DNA from: an uncultured Collinsella sp.
GTDB taxonomy: Bacteria > Actinomycetota > Coriobacteriia > Coriobacteriales > Coriobacteriaceae
Assembly (NCBI GenBank): GCA_959599635.1
Contig: CAUGJN010000009.1
Span: 1 to 30,839 of the forward strand
Direction: 5' to 3'
Length of the DNA: 30,839 nt
The notes beneath the pieces are model-generated. The model saw only the letters and a list, made by a program, of their open reading frames with translations, made no database searches and was not told the origin of the DNA. The position numbers and the translations under genes were made by a program. The stretch's first letter is position 1. Every line of letters starts with the position of its first letter. Shown here piece by piece: positions 16,761 to 25,237 of this stretch.

Positions 16761-17510
16761 TTACCCGTCCAGAACGATGCCACCGTCGCAGTCACCGATC
16801 TCGCCGTTCACGAAGCTGGCGAGGTCGGAAGCGAAGAAGAGCACCATCTGCGCAGGCTCGCTGGCCTGGGCGGCGCGGCCCAGAGGAATACCGTTGATGA
16901 TGCGCTGAGAGTTCTCGTCAGAGAGAATCGAGGTCATATCGGTAAGGGTGAGCGACGGGCACACGGCGTTGCAGCGGATGCCAAACTTGCCGCCTTCCTT
17001 GGCGACTGCCTTGGTTAGACCGTTAACACCGGCCTTGGAGCTGGCGTAGGCAGCGGTGCCGAGCAGGCCGCCACCGATCTTGCCCGCAACGGAACTCACG
17101 TTGACGATAGTGCCGGCATGGGCCGCCTTAAAGTGCGGATACACGGCGTTCATCATAGTGAAGGTACCGTTGAGGTTGATGTCGATGGTGCGACGCCACT
17201 CGGTGTCATCGATCTCGTCGAACTTCTTGGTGCTGATGACGCCAGCGCAGTTGATCAGGATGTCGGTTTGCGGCAGGTCCGTAAAAATCTGCTCGACGGT
17301 CTCACGCGCCTTAGGCGCATCGGCAACATCGAGCTGATAGAACTTGTTGCCCTCGCCAAGCTCGGCCACAGCGGCCTCGCCCTTGGCAGCGTTCCTTGCG
17401 ATGAGCGCGACGTGTCCGCCGCCCGCGACGATGCCCTTGGCGATCTCGAGGCCAATGCCCTGAGTGCCACCCGTGACAATCGCGGTCTTGCCCGTGAAGT
17501 TAAATGCCAT
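16761..17510 (-). CDS. SDR-family oxidoreductase, perhaps a sugar-acid dehydrogenase
   Basis: Classical short-chain dehydrogenase of 249 residues: cofactor motif TGGTQGIG (13-20), NCAG (87-90), and catalytic Ser139/140, Tyr155 and Lys159 (in YASSK). No basic residue just after the glycine motif decides NAD against NADP. Beside a keto-deoxygluconate carrier, the likely roles are 2-keto-3-deoxygluconate 5-dehydrogenase (KduD-like) or gluconate 5-dehydrogenase; FabG-like activity cannot be excluded by sequence alone. The ATG at 17510 has AAGGGGG 8 bases upstream. It is divergent from the MarR gene, with 289 bases between. Confidence 0.85.
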   Translation of the reverse strand: MAFNFTGKTAIVTGGTQGIGLEIAKGIVAGGGHVALIARNAAKGEAAVAELGEGNKFYQLDVADAPKARETVEQIFTDLPQTDILINCAGVISTKKFDEIDDTEWRRTIDINLNGTFTMMNAVYPHFKAAHAGTIVNVSSVAGKIGGGLLGTAAYASSKAGVNGLTKAVAKEGGKFGIRCNAVCPSLTLTDMTSILSDENSQRIINGIPLGRAAQASEPAQMVLFFASDLASFVNGEIGDCDGGIVLDG

Positions 17511-17765
17511 GACTCCAACCCCCTTGATTCAGGTGTCTCCTTGCGGGAAGTTGGAGCATCGCACGTGGCGATTATATGAGTCCCAGTCGTCATGGTGGTG
17601 ACAACCCCTCGCCTAACCGCGTGCATGATAATTCTTTGAAACGCTACAATTATTGAATGATTTTAAGTCTTTATACGCTCTTTATATTGACTGGCAGCCA
17701 CGTAGTTTTTTGGGACATGCCTCAAAATCTGCCGGTTAGGGTGCGCGTAGATGGGTATCATCTTT

Positions 17766-17786
17766 CACTGAAAATAGTTTCTAGTG
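17766..17786 (+). promoter_or_regulatory. Possible MarR operator upstream of the exporter operon
   Basis: CACTGAAA and TTTCTAGTG form an imperfect inverted repeat ending 13 bases before the GTG start and just before its AGGGG ribosome site. MarR repressors usually bind such sites near their own start. The intergenic region 17511-17765 is AT-rich (TATATT near 17680), but I cannot fix a promoter. Confidence 0.3.
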
Positions 17787-17799
17787 TTAGGGGTTTTCG

Positions 17800-18249
17800 G
17801 TGGAAGATACCGATTTCCATGAGCTTGGGCGTCAGCTTTTAACTGAGTTTGGCAGCATGCATCAGCGCATTTCGCGCTTTGCGGACAAAGCTCTCGGCGG
17901 CGAGATGGCTGTCATGCGCGCCCTCATGCTCGCTGGCGGCTCGCTCACGCCGAGCGAACTCGCTGATCGCGCCTGGGTCTCGAGCGCTCGCATCGCCAAT
18001 ATTCTGCGCGCCCTCGAAGCCAAGGGCTGGGTCGAGCGCAAGCACTCAAAGACCGACCGCCGTCGCGTACACGTCACGGTGACCGACAAGGGATTCCAGG
18101 TCCTCGAAATCAAACGTCGGGAATTCGAGGACCGCACCGCGGCCTTCCTCGAGCAGCTCGGCGAAACAGATACCCAAGAGATGGTGCGCCTTCTAAGACG
18201 TGCCAACGAAATTATCGACCGCAATCAAGAAAGGAGAGATGCCGAGTGA
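17800..18249 (+). CDS. MarR-family transcriptional regulator
   Basis: 149 residues with the MarR winged helix: LTPSELADRAWVSSARIANI (recognition region, about 49-68), followed by LEAKGWVERKHSKTDRRRVHV, the wing with its conserved D-R-R. Helices at both ends should form the dimer. The GTG start at 17800 has AGGGG 6 bases upstream. Its stop overlaps the start of the next gene by four bases (GTGA), so it is translationally coupled to the two exporter genes and probably represses them until a ligand, likely an exported compound, binds. Confidence 0.9.
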   Translation: MEDTDFHELGRQLLTEFGSMHQRISRFADKALGGEMAVMRALMLAGGSLTPSELADRAWVSSARIANILRALEAKGWVERKHSKTDRRRVHVTVTDKGFQVLEIKRREFEDRTAAFLEQLGETDTQEMVRLLRRANEIIDRNQERRDAE

Positions 18250-20615
18250 GGATTCTCAAACTCTTTAAAAAGCATGTCCTGGCACTGTTCACAGCTATCG
18301 TACTTATCGTAATCAGCTGCAACGCCGATCTGGCACTGCCTACCTACATGAGCGACATCGTCGACGTGGGCGTACAGCAAGGCGGCATCGCCTCGCCCGT
18401 GCCCGACACCATTCGCGCCGAATCGCTCGATGACCTTGAGCTCTTTATGAGCACCAAGGACGCCAAAGCTGTGGAGGCCGTGTTTAGCAAGGCTGACAAA
18501 AACGGCATTCGAACGTACAAGGGCACCGAGGAAGAGCGTGCCGATGGCGGCAAGATTGCCGACATTATGAGCCTGCCCGAGACCGTCGTCCTTTCGCTCA
18601 ACCAGGGCATCGACGCCGACTCCATGGGCGACATGACCGGCGCATCCACCGAGGCAAGCAATGGCGGCGGCGCCCAGGCCATGCCCACTCCCGAGCAGAT
18701 GGCGGCAATGACGCCCGAGCAGCTCGCCGAGATGCAGCAAAAGGCCGCAGCGGCGCAAAACATGCAAAAGCAGATTGATGCCGACGGCGGCAAGATCACC
18801 ATGAAGAGCCTGCGTCTGGGCGTTGAAGGCGGCCTCATCGATCAGGGCAAGCTCGTCGAGGGCGCCAACGGTATGGCGGACAAGATGGGTTCCATGTCGG
18901 GCTCCATTGTCACGCAGCGCGCCGTGACCTTCGTGCAGGACGAGTACAAGGCGCAGGGCATCGACCCCGCCGACGTGCAGAACGCCTACCTGGGCCGCAT
19001 GGCGACCACGATGTTTGGTCTGTGCCTGGTGTCGCTGGTCGCCACCATCCTGACCGGTGCCGTGGCTTCGCGCACCGCCTGCTCCATCGCCCGCGACCTG
19101 CGCCGCGAAACCTTCGACAAGGTTATGCACTTCTCGCCGGCCGAAGTGGGCAAGTTTAGCCAGGCCTCGCTCATCACCCGCTGCACCAACGACATTCAGC
19201 AGATTCAGATGGCCGCAACCCTGTTTATCCGCATGTGCCTGATGGCCCCCGTCATGGGCATCGTCGCCGTTATGCGCGTCCTGGCCAACCACACCGGCCT
19301 GGAGTGGACCATCGCCGTGGCCATCATCGCGGTCTCGGCCGTCGTCGGCGTGCTCATGGGCCTCACCATGCCCAAGTTCAAAAAGATGCAGAGCTTTGTG
19401 GACCGCGTGAACCTTACCGCCCGCGAGCTGCTCGACGGCCTTATGCCCATCCGCTCGTTTAACCGCGAGGAGCATGAGCTCGAGCGTTTTGACAAGGCGT
19501 CACTCGATCTGATGACCACGCAGCTCTACACCAACCGCGCCATGAGCTTTATGATGCCGCTCATGATGCTCGTCATGAACTGCATCACCGTGCTTATCGT
19601 CTGGTTTGGCGCGCAGGGCGTGTCCGACGGTGTGATGCAGGTCGGCAACATGATGGCGTTTATCTCCTACACCATGCAGATCGTCATGGCGTTTATGATC
19701 CTCACCATGGTTTCGGTCATCCTGCCCCGCGCCGAGGTCGCAGCCGAGCGCGTGGAAGAAGTCATCACTTGCCCCACGAGCATCAACGACCCCGCCTCGC
19801 CCAAGGTGCCTGCGGCCAGCGCTCCGCGCGGTGAGCTCACCTTCCGCGACGTGAGCTTCCAGTATCCCGATGCCCGCGCCGATGTCATCAGCGGCGTGAA
19901 CTTCACCACGCATGCCGGTCAGATGCTCGGCATCATTGGCTCCACGGGCTCGGGCAAGTCCACGCTTGTGCAGCTCATCCCGCGCCTGTACGACGTCACG
20001 GGCGGCAGCATTTCGCTCGACGGCATCGACGTGCGCGACATGACCCTTTCCGAGCTTCGCCGCCGCATTGGTTACATCCCGCAGCAGGGTCGCCTGTTCT
20101 CGGGCACTGTCGAGAGCAACCTCAAGTTTGCCGGCGACATGGTGAGCGATGATGACATGCGCCAGGCGGCACGCATCGCACAGGCCGAGGACTTTATCGC
20201 CGAGCGCGAGGGCGGCTACGACTCCCCCATCAGCCAGGGCGGCTCCAATGTCTCGGGCGGCCAGCGCCAGCGTCTGGCCATCGCCCGCGCGTTGGCCAAA
20301 AAGCCCGAGGTCGTGGTGTTCGATGACTCGTTTAGCGCCCTCGACTACAAGACCGACGCGCGTCTACGCGAAGAGCTGGCCAAAAACGTCACCGACGCCG
20401 CGCTCGTGGTCGTGGCCCAGCGCATCGCGACCATCATGCACGCCGACCAGATCATCGTGCTCGACGACGGTCACGTAGTGGGCACCGGCACGCACGAGGA
20501 GCTGCTGCACGGCTGCCCGGCGTACCTGGAGATTGCACAGTCGCAGCTTTCCGCCGAGGAGCTGGGGCTTACCCAAGAAGAAATTGCAGCCGTCATGGAA
20601 GGAGGCGAGCGCTAA
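18246..20615 (+). CDS. ABC exporter half-transporter with degenerate ATP site and large extracytoplasmic insert
   Basis: 789 residues, about 200 longer than usual for this class. The first membrane helix (about 10-29) is followed by a ~200-residue soluble insert (about 45-245), rich in Met, Gln and Ala (PTPEQMAAMTPEQLAEM), before the other five helices (about 250-490). The ATPase domain has Walker A GSTGSGKS (565-572) and signature VSGGQ (669-673). Its Walker B reads VVVFDDSFSALD, with Asp694 in place of the catalytic Glu, and its H-loop is VAQR, with Gln725 in place of His. Its own ATP site is therefore degenerate and it must pair with the next gene product. It starts with GTG overlapping the MarR stop. 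Substrate unknown; multidrug or peptide export fits. Confidence 0.9.
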   Translation: MRILKLFKKHVLALFTAIVLIVISCNADLALPTYMSDIVDVGVQQGGIASPVPDTIRAESLDDLELFMSTKDAKAVEAVFSKADKNGIRTYKGTEEERADGGKIADIMSLPETVVLSLNQGIDADSMGDMTGASTEASNGGGAQAMPTPEQMAAMTPEQLAEMQQKAAAAQNMQKQIDADGGKITMKSLRLGVEGGLIDQGKLVEGANGMADKMGSMSGSIVTQRAVTFVQDEYKAQGIDPADVQNAYLGRMATTMFGLCLVSLVATILTGAVASRTACSIARDLRRETFDKVMHFSPAEVGKFSQASLITRCTNDIQQIQMAATLFIRMCLMAPVMGIVAVMRVLANHTGLEWTIAVAIIAVSAVVGVLMGLTMPKFKKMQSFVDRVNLTARELLDGLMPIRSFNREEHELERFDKASLDLMTTQLYTNRAMSFMMPLMMLVMNCITVLIVWFGAQGVSDGVMQVGNMMAFISYTMQIVMAFMILTMVSVILPRAEVAAERVEEVITCPTSINDPASPKVPAASAPRGELTFRDVSFQYPDARADVISGVNFTTHAGQMLGIIGSTGSGKSTLVQLIPRLYDVTGGSISLDGIDVRDMTLSELRRRIGYIPQQGRLFSGTVESNLKFAGDMVSDDDMRQAARIAQAEDFIAEREGGYDSPISQGGSNVSGGQRQRLAIARALAKKPEVVVFDDSFSALDYKTDARLREELAKNVTDAALVVVAQRIATIMHADQIIVLDDGHVVGTGTHEELLHGCPAYLEIAQSQLSAEELGLTQEEIAAVMEGGER

Positions 20616-22471
20616 TGGCAGACGAGACCAAGACTCAGATTCCCAAGCCCACCCGCCAGCGTGGTCCCATGGGCCGCATGGGTGGCATGCGCCGTGGCGA
20701 AAAGGCCAAGGACTTTAAGGGCACCATGAGGCAGCTGCTCGGCTATATCGGCCAGCACAAGATTGCCGTGTTTGCCGCCGTCGCCTTTGCCGTGTGCTCG
20801 GTCATCTTTAACATTGTGGGGCCCAAGGTGCTCGGCCAGGTTACGACCAAACTGTTCGAGGGCCTGGTTGCCAAGGTCAACGGCACCGGCGATGTTGACT
20901 TTGACTGGATCGCCAAGACGCTCGGCTTTTTGCTCTGCCTGTACCTGGCAAGCTCTGCCTGTAGCCTGATCCAGGGCTGGCTCATGACCGGCGTCACGCA
21001 AAAGATCTGCTACCGCATGCGCAAGGAGATCGCCGCCAAGATCGCCGTCGTGCCGATGAGCTACTTCAACGGCCACAGCAAGGGCGACGTGCTCAGCCGC
21101 ATCACTAACGATGTCGACACGCTGGGTCAGTCACTCAACCAGAGCGTGACGCAGCTCATCACGTCGGTGACGCAGATTATCGGCGTGCTCGTCATGATGC
21201 TTTCGATCAGTCTGCCGCTCACCGGCGTCACCGTGCTCACACTGCCGGCCGCCGCGATTATCCTGACCGTGATGATTCACTTCTCGCAGCCGTACTTCCG
21301 CGAGCAGCAGCAGGTTTTGGGCACCGTCAACGGCATCATCGAGGAGGACTTTGCCGGCCAGAACGTCATTCAGGTGTTCGACCGCGCCGAGGCCTCGATC
21401 GAGGAGTTCGACCGTCAAAACGACCGTCTCTTTATTAGTGGCTGGCGCTCGCAGTTCCTATCGGGCCTGATGATGCCGCTTATGAGCTTGGTGGGCAACA
21501 TGGGCTACGTTGGCGTCGTCGTGGTGGGCGCGCAGCTCGCGCTGACCGGCAATGCCACGCCCGGCGACATTCAGAGCTTTATCCAGTACGTTCGCAACTT
21601 TACGCAACCCGTGCAGCAGCTGGGCAACGTGAGCAACACGATGCAGTCGATGGCCGCTGCCACCGAACGCGTCTTTGAGTTCTTGGCCGCGCCCGAGGAG
21701 GAGCAGAAGGCCGACGCCCAGATTCCCAAGAAGCGCCCCGGCCACGTTGAGTTCGACCACGTCAAGTTTGGCTACACGCCCGACAAGACCATCATCCACG
21801 ACTTTAGCTGCGAGGCGCAGCCCGGTCAGACCATCGCCATCGTCGGCCCCACCGGCGCCGGCAAGACCACGCTCATTAAGTTGTTGCAGCGCTTCTACGA
21901 CGTGGACGGCGGTTCGCTGCGCGTCGAGGGCGTCGACGTGCGCGACTGGGACCGCGCGGCACTGCGCGGCGAGTTTGCCATGGTGCTGCAGGATACCTGG
22001 CTGTTTAACGGCACCATCCGCGAGAACATCCGCTACGGACGCCCCGATGCGACTGACGCCGAGGTCGAGGCCGCCGCGCGCGCCGCACGCTGCGACCACT
22101 TTATCCATACGCTCGCCGGCGGCTACGACTTTATGATCAACGAGGAGGGCACTAACCTGTCGCAGGGCCAGCGCCAGCTCGTGACCATCGCCCGTGCCAT
22201 TTTGGCCGACCGCCCGGCGCTGATTTTGGACGAGGCGACCTCCAACGTCGATACCCGCACCGAGGAGCTCATCCAGCGCGCCATGGATGCGCTGATGCAG
22301 GGCCGCACGAGCTTTGTCATCGCGCATCGCCTGTCCACGATCCGCAACGCCGACGTGATCTTGGTGATTCGCGACGGCGACATCGTCGAGAAGGGCACAC
22401 ACGACGAACTGCTCGCCCAGGGCGGCTTCTACGCGGACCTGTACAACTCGCAATTCGACGAGGCGGCGTAA
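20615..22471 (+). CDS. ABC exporter half-transporter, catalytic partner
   Basis: 618 residues: six membrane helices (about 48-330) after a basic, Gly/Arg-rich N-terminus, then an ATPase domain. Walker A GPTGAGKT (411-418), Walker B ALILDEATSNVD with catalytic Glu540, and H-loop His571 (IAHRLSTI) are intact. The signature reads LSQGQ (515-519) instead of LSGGQ. Paired with the previous product this gives one full site (these Walkers with the partner's SGGQ) and one degenerate site. That is the asymmetric arrangement known from heterodimeric exporters such as TM287/288. The start ATG overlaps the previous stop (TAATG), and a strong terminator follows. Confidence 0.93.
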   Translation: MADETKTQIPKPTRQRGPMGRMGGMRRGEKAKDFKGTMRQLLGYIGQHKIAVFAAVAFAVCSVIFNIVGPKVLGQVTTKLFEGLVAKVNGTGDVDFDWIAKTLGFLLCLYLASSACSLIQGWLMTGVTQKICYRMRKEIAAKIAVVPMSYFNGHSKGDVLSRITNDVDTLGQSLNQSVTQLITSVTQIIGVLVMMLSISLPLTGVTVLTLPAAAIILTVMIHFSQPYFREQQQVLGTVNGIIEEDFAGQNVIQVFDRAEASIEEFDRQNDRLFISGWRSQFLSGLMMPLMSLVGNMGYVGVVVVGAQLALTGNATPGDIQSFIQYVRNFTQPVQQLGNVSNTMQSMAAATERVFEFLAAPEEEQKADAQIPKKRPGHVEFDHVKFGYTPDKTIIHDFSCEAQPGQTIAIVGPTGAGKTTLIKLLQRFYDVDGGSLRVEGVDVRDWDRAALRGEFAMVLQDTWLFNGTIRENIRYGRPDATDAEVEAAARAARCDHFIHTLAGGYDFMINEEGTNLSQGQRQLVTIARAILADRPALILDEATSNVDTRTEELIQRAMDALMQGRTSFVIAHRLSTIRNADVILVIRDGDIVEKGTHDELLAQGGFYADLYNSQFDEAA

Positions 22472-22502
22472 AATCTGCCGCAGGGAACGAATAACGCCCG
22501 AG

Positions 22503-22537
22503 AACGGGGGCGCAGAATGAACTGCGCCCCCGTTTTG
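22503..22537 (+). terminator. Strong intrinsic terminator of the exporter operon
   Basis: A 13-bp perfect stem (AACGGGGGCGCAG with CTGCGCCCCCGTT) around six bases, ending in TTTTG, lies 32 bases after the stop codon. Confidence 0.9.
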
Positions 22538-22598
22538 TGTCCTTTGGGCCTCGAAACGCCTCCCCTGGAACCTGATTGACGCCCTCCCTCAAGGCCCC

Positions 22599-22828
22599 GT
22601 GGACAAAAAATGACAAATATGAGTACTGTCACCTTTTTAGTAACAGCCAAAACTGCCCCAAACGACCTCTTTGCGGCCTAGATATGCCTTCAAATTGATC
22701 AAAATGTCCGGTAGCATGCTTCTGTGTGCCAACGTTAATGAACATATTTACTGTCGTGTCTATTATCTTGTAAGATCGATATGATACTACGCTAGCAACA
22801 GTACTCATATTTGCCATTTTTTGTCCAC
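22599..22828. mobile_element. MITE-like element with 31-bp terminal inverted repeats
   Basis: 22599-22629 and 22798-22828 are inverted copies with one mismatch in 31 (GTGGACAAAAAATG at the outer ends, GAGTACTGT at the inner ends). They enclose about 170 bases that are more AT-rich than the surroundings and encode no transposase. Further C/G pairs extend the arms outwards (22595-22597 with 22830-22832). I see no convincing target duplication. It separates the exporter terminator from the DAHP synthase promoter. The class call is inferred from structure. Confidence 0.75.
22629..22817 (-). CDS. 62-codon open frame spanning the MITE-like element (coding status uncertain)
   Basis: The frame starts with an ATG inside one inverted repeat (MANMSTVASVVSYRS) and stops with TGA at the inner edge of the other (ending LGQFWLLLKR). 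It would give a small basic peptide. No ribosome site precedes it: the bases upstream are T-rich. Coding is doubtful, but an open frame fitted exactly between the repeats merits a note. Confidence 0.2.
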   Translation of the reverse strand: MANMSTVASVVSYRSYKIIDTTVNMFINVGTQKHATGHFDQFEGISRPQRGRLGQFWLLLKR

Positions 22829-22906
22829 AGGGTATGCCGCAGAAGATCCAACTTGCTCCAACGTGCCGTACGCTGGCCCTCCCCTTCCGGCGAGCGCCGA
22901 CATTTC

Positions 22907-22937
22907 CCCAGATAAAACCGACCAAAATAAACCTGTC
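22907..22937 (+). repeat. Dispersed 31-bp repeat, copy A
   Basis: Starts CCCAGATAAAACC and ends AAAATAAACCTGTC. It matches the complement of 29160-29190 at 29 of 31 positions. It lies just upstream of the DAHP synthase promoter. Confidence 0.65.
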
Positions 22938-22956
22938 CCTTTTCGGCAGGTTTCGC

Positions 22957-22985
22957 TTGCACTTTAGCGTGCGACAGCGGATAAT
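22957..22985 (+). promoter_or_regulatory. Candidate promoter of the DAHP synthase gene
   Basis: TTGCAC (22957-22962), 17 bases, GATAAT (22980-22985), giving a leader of roughly 50 bases. No leader peptide rich in aromatic residues and no T-box is visible. A CAATT/AATTG inverted repeat in the leader (23006-23024) could be an operator. Confidence 0.55.
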
Positions 22986-23041
22986 GCCGAGCATTCGAGA
23001 ATTCGCCAATTGTTGCCGTTAATTGATAAAGGAGGCCCCAT

Positions 23042-24073
23042 ATGGCCATGGAATTCAAGCGCAGGTTGCCGATCCCCATGGAGATCCGCGAGGAAATGCC
23101 GCTTTCCGCCGAGCTTACCGCCAAAAAGCAGGCATTCGACGCCGAGGTCGCCAAGGTCTTTACCGGCGAGGACGCACGCAAAGTGCTCATCATCGGCCCG
23201 TGCTCTGCCGACCGCGAGGACTCGGTGCTTGAGTACATGAACCGACTGGCCAAGGTCGCCGAAGAGGTCAAGGACAAGCTCATCATCATTCCGCGTGTCT
23301 ATACCAACAAGCCGCGCACCAAGGGCACCGGCTACAAGGGTCTGCTGCACAACCCCGACCCCGAGGCGCCCGATGACCTGCTCGAAGGCGTCAAGGCCAT
23401 CCGCCACATGCACCTGCGCGTCATCGAAGAGACCGGTTTCTTTACCGCCGACGAGATGCTCTACCCGTCCAACTACCAGTACCTCGTCGACCTGCTGAGC
23501 TACGTCGCCGTGGGCGCGCGCTCGGTCGAGAACCAGGAGCATCGTCTGGTGTCGAGCGGCATTTCGGTGCCTGTGGGCATGAAGAACCCCACCGCCGGTT
23601 CGACCACCGTTATGCTCAACTCCATCTACGCCGCCCAGGCACACCAGAGCTTCATCTTCCGCAACTGGGAGGTCGAGTGCGACGGCAATCCGCTCGCGCA
23701 CGCCGTTATGCGTGGCTACATCGGTCTCGACGGTCGTACCTACCCCAATTACCACTACGAACACCTGGAACGCCTGGCCGAGCGCTATACCGAGCATGCC
23801 GGCTACGCCAACCCGGCGGCGGTCATCGACTGCAACCACGACAACTCAGGTAAGCGCCCGCTCGAGCAGTACCGCATTTGCAAGGAGGTGCTCGACAGCT
23901 GCCGCCGCAACGAGTCCATCTCCAAGCTGGTCAAGGGCTTTATGATCGAGTCTTACCTTGAGGACGGCAACCAGCCGGTCGATGGCGGTGTCTTTGGTAA
24001 GTCGATCACTGACCCGTGCCTGGGCTGGGAAAAAACCGACTACCTCATCCACGAGATCGCAGAGCGGGTTTAG
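23042..24073 (+). CDS. aroF: 3-deoxy-7-phosphoheptulonate (DAHP) synthase, type I
   Basis: First step of the shikimate pathway: phosphoenolpyruvate plus erythrose-4-phosphate to DAHP. 343 residues, matching the metal-dependent AroF/AroG/AroH class. Landmarks are LIIIGPCSADREDSV, IPRVYTNKPRTKGTGYKGL (PEP-binding R and K), GARSVENQEHR, GMKNPTAGS, and IDCNHDNSGK and FMIESYLEDGNQ near the metal site. The N-terminal extension involved in feedback inhibition in E. coli enzymes is mostly kept, but which aromatic amino acid inhibits it cannot be read. The ATG has AAAGGAGG 6 bases upstream. It is monocistronic, bounded by repeats on both sides. Confidence 0.93.
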   Translation: MAMEFKRRLPIPMEIREEMPLSAELTAKKQAFDAEVAKVFTGEDARKVLIIGPCSADREDSVLEYMNRLAKVAEEVKDKLIIIPRVYTNKPRTKGTGYKGLLHNPDPEAPDDLLEGVKAIRHMHLRVIEETGFFTADEMLYPSNYQYLVDLLSYVAVGARSVENQEHRLVSSGISVPVGMKNPTAGSTTVMLNSIYAAQAHQSFIFRNWEVECDGNPLAHAVMRGYIGLDGRTYPNYHYEHLERLAERYTEHAGYANPAAVIDCNHDNSGKRPLEQYRICKEVLDSCRRNESISKLVKGFMIESYLEDGNQPVDGGVFGKSITDPCLGWEKTDYLIHEIAERV

Positions 24074-24074
24074 A

Positions 24075-24102
24075 GTTACGGCGTTTTGCCAAACGCCGTA
24101 AC
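24075..24102 (+). terminator. 12-bp hairpin just after the DAHP synthase stop
   Basis: GTTACGGCGTTT (24075-24086) pairs perfectly with AAACGCCGTAAC (24091-24102) around TGCC, starting two bases after the stop codon. No T-run follows, so termination is likely but not certain. Confidence 0.55.
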
Positions 24103-24115
24103 CGGCCGACGCTGC

Positions 24116-24214
24116 AAGCCCGCCAGAGCGGCAATCTGCCTTTCAGCTTCGGCGGCATGACCAAAAGGTCAATGCCGCCTCGCTTCAAGGCACCTTGCTC
24201 GCTCTGGCGGGCTT
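24116..24214. repeat. 99-bp palindromic element
   Basis: AAGCCCGCCAGAGCG (24116-24130) and its perfect complement (24200-24214) enclose nested arms GGCGGCAT/ATGCCGCC (24151-24158, 24172-24179) and GACC-AAAA-GGTC at the tip. It has the same nested design as the element at 12629-12756 but a different sequence. Confidence 0.7.
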
Positions 24215-24256
24215 TCGCTGTCGTTGCCAAGACATCGGCGTTACCAAAGCTGGCAC

Positions 24257-24394
24257 TTGGGGACGCTCCTTTTGAGGTAGTCGTGACAGTTAGGGACGTT
24301 CCTTTTCTGCCAGCAGTCTGGGACATTCCTTGGGGTAGTCGTTGGGGACGCTCTTGTTTGACTAGTCGTTTAAGAACGTCCCCAATGACTACCC
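24257..24394. repeat. Cluster of degenerate 24-33 bp repeats
   Basis: At least four head-to-tail units begin TTGGGGACGCTCC or close variants, at about 24257, 24290, 24318 and 24342. Most end in TAGTCGT. A fifth, inverted unit (24369-24394) contains GTCCCCAATGA as at 4707-4717. With the flanking hairpins this explains most of the 437-base gap; the remaining ~115 bases before the next gene show nothing else. Confidence 0.6.
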
Positions 24395-24510
24395 AATTGC
24401 CACCTCTCCGTCCCCGAGGTATCGGCGCTCGTCTGCCGAATGGTTGATGCGGCAACGATGTCGCCATGTCACACTCATAGGTGGCCTGACCCAACCTGGA
24501 AGGAGCCTCC

Positions 24511-25155
24511 ATGAGCCTTGACAACGTAACCCTGCGCGCCGCCACGCTCGATGACCTGGCCGGCATCGCCGCCATCTACAACCAGCTGTGGTGCAACACG
24601 CTGCGCAACCGCGGCGACGTCGAAGCTGCCGATTTCTGCGCGCGCTTTAACATCGCCATGCAGCTGCAGCGCTCCCCCATCGCACTCGTCGCCGAGACCG
24701 AGGGCCGCATTATCGCCGCCTGCTGCATCGGCATCTTCGAGGACGGCAAGCCGCGCACCAATCCCACGTGGGAGCCCCGCTATAACGAGATGTTCGCCCA
24801 GGCAACCGAGATGGCAAAGACCGCAGATGCCAAGCTCGAGGGCTCGCTCTTTGGAGACAGCCGCGAAAAGGCCACAGCGGATCGCTTTGCCGCCACAGGC
24901 AACGAATATGCCCAGGGTCAACTCAACTTGATTATCATTGTGCCTGAATGGCAAGGCAAGGGACTCGGCCGCGAGCTCATCGACCTTGCGCGCGCCGAGC
25001 TCGCCAAGGCAGGCTGCACCAAGTTCTTCCTGATGAGCGACTGCAACTCCGACTGGCAGTTTTACGAACACCTCAACATGAAGCGCATCCTGGAGGATCA
25101 CAGCCAAGACACCGGCGACGGCTTTATCGTCTACATGTACGGAGGCACGCTCTAA
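24511..25155 (+). CDS. GNAT-family N-acetyltransferase
   Basis: 214 residues. The acetyl-CoA pyrophosphate loop is VPEWQGKGLGRELI (about 150-163), preceded by the beta strand QLNLIIIV and followed by LMSDCNSDWQFYEHLNMK, the usual C-terminal strand-helix of GNATs. An N-terminal TLRAATLDDLAGIAAIYNQLW opens the fold. The ~60-residue middle (85-140) before motif A is longer than in minimal GNATs. Substrate unknown: a small molecule or protein amine. AAGGAG lies about 6 bases before the ATG. It stands alone and faces the AlbA-type gene. Confidence 0.85.
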   Translation: MSLDNVTLRAATLDDLAGIAAIYNQLWCNTLRNRGDVEAADFCARFNIAMQLQRSPIALVAETEGRIIAACCIGIFEDGKPRTNPTWEPRYNEMFAQATEMAKTADAKLEGSLFGDSREKATADRFAATGNEYAQGQLNLIIIVPEWQGKGLGRELIDLARAELAKAGCTKFFLMSDCNSDWQFYEHLNMKRILEDHSQDTGDGFIVYMYGGTL

Positions 25156-25168
25156 GTACCCCTTCAAT

Positions 25169-25195
25169 CAAGGCGAGCCGGGCACCCGGCCCTTG
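25169..25195. terminator. Hairpin between convergent genes
   Basis: CAAGG-CGA-GCCGGG with CCCGGC-CCTTG gives an 11-bp stem with a three-base bulge and a two-base loop, between the stops of the GNAT and AlbA-type genes. Little T-run on either strand. Confidence 0.4.
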
Positions 25196-25237
25196 GCCTC
25201 TACCCAGGATTAACCCAGGGGGCCGGACCGCCCGTCC

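Noticed and set aside
22629..23009. 126-codon minus-strand frame extending beyond the MITE-like element
   Set aside because: The part outside the element overlaps the DAHP synthase promoter region, has no homology I recognise and no ribosome site.
22541..23041. Attenuator, T-box or riboswitch ahead of DAHP synthase
   Set aside because: No leader peptide rich in Trp, Tyr or Phe, no T-box sequence and no terminator just before the gene. The region is explained by a MITE-like element, a dispersed repeat and an ordinary promoter.
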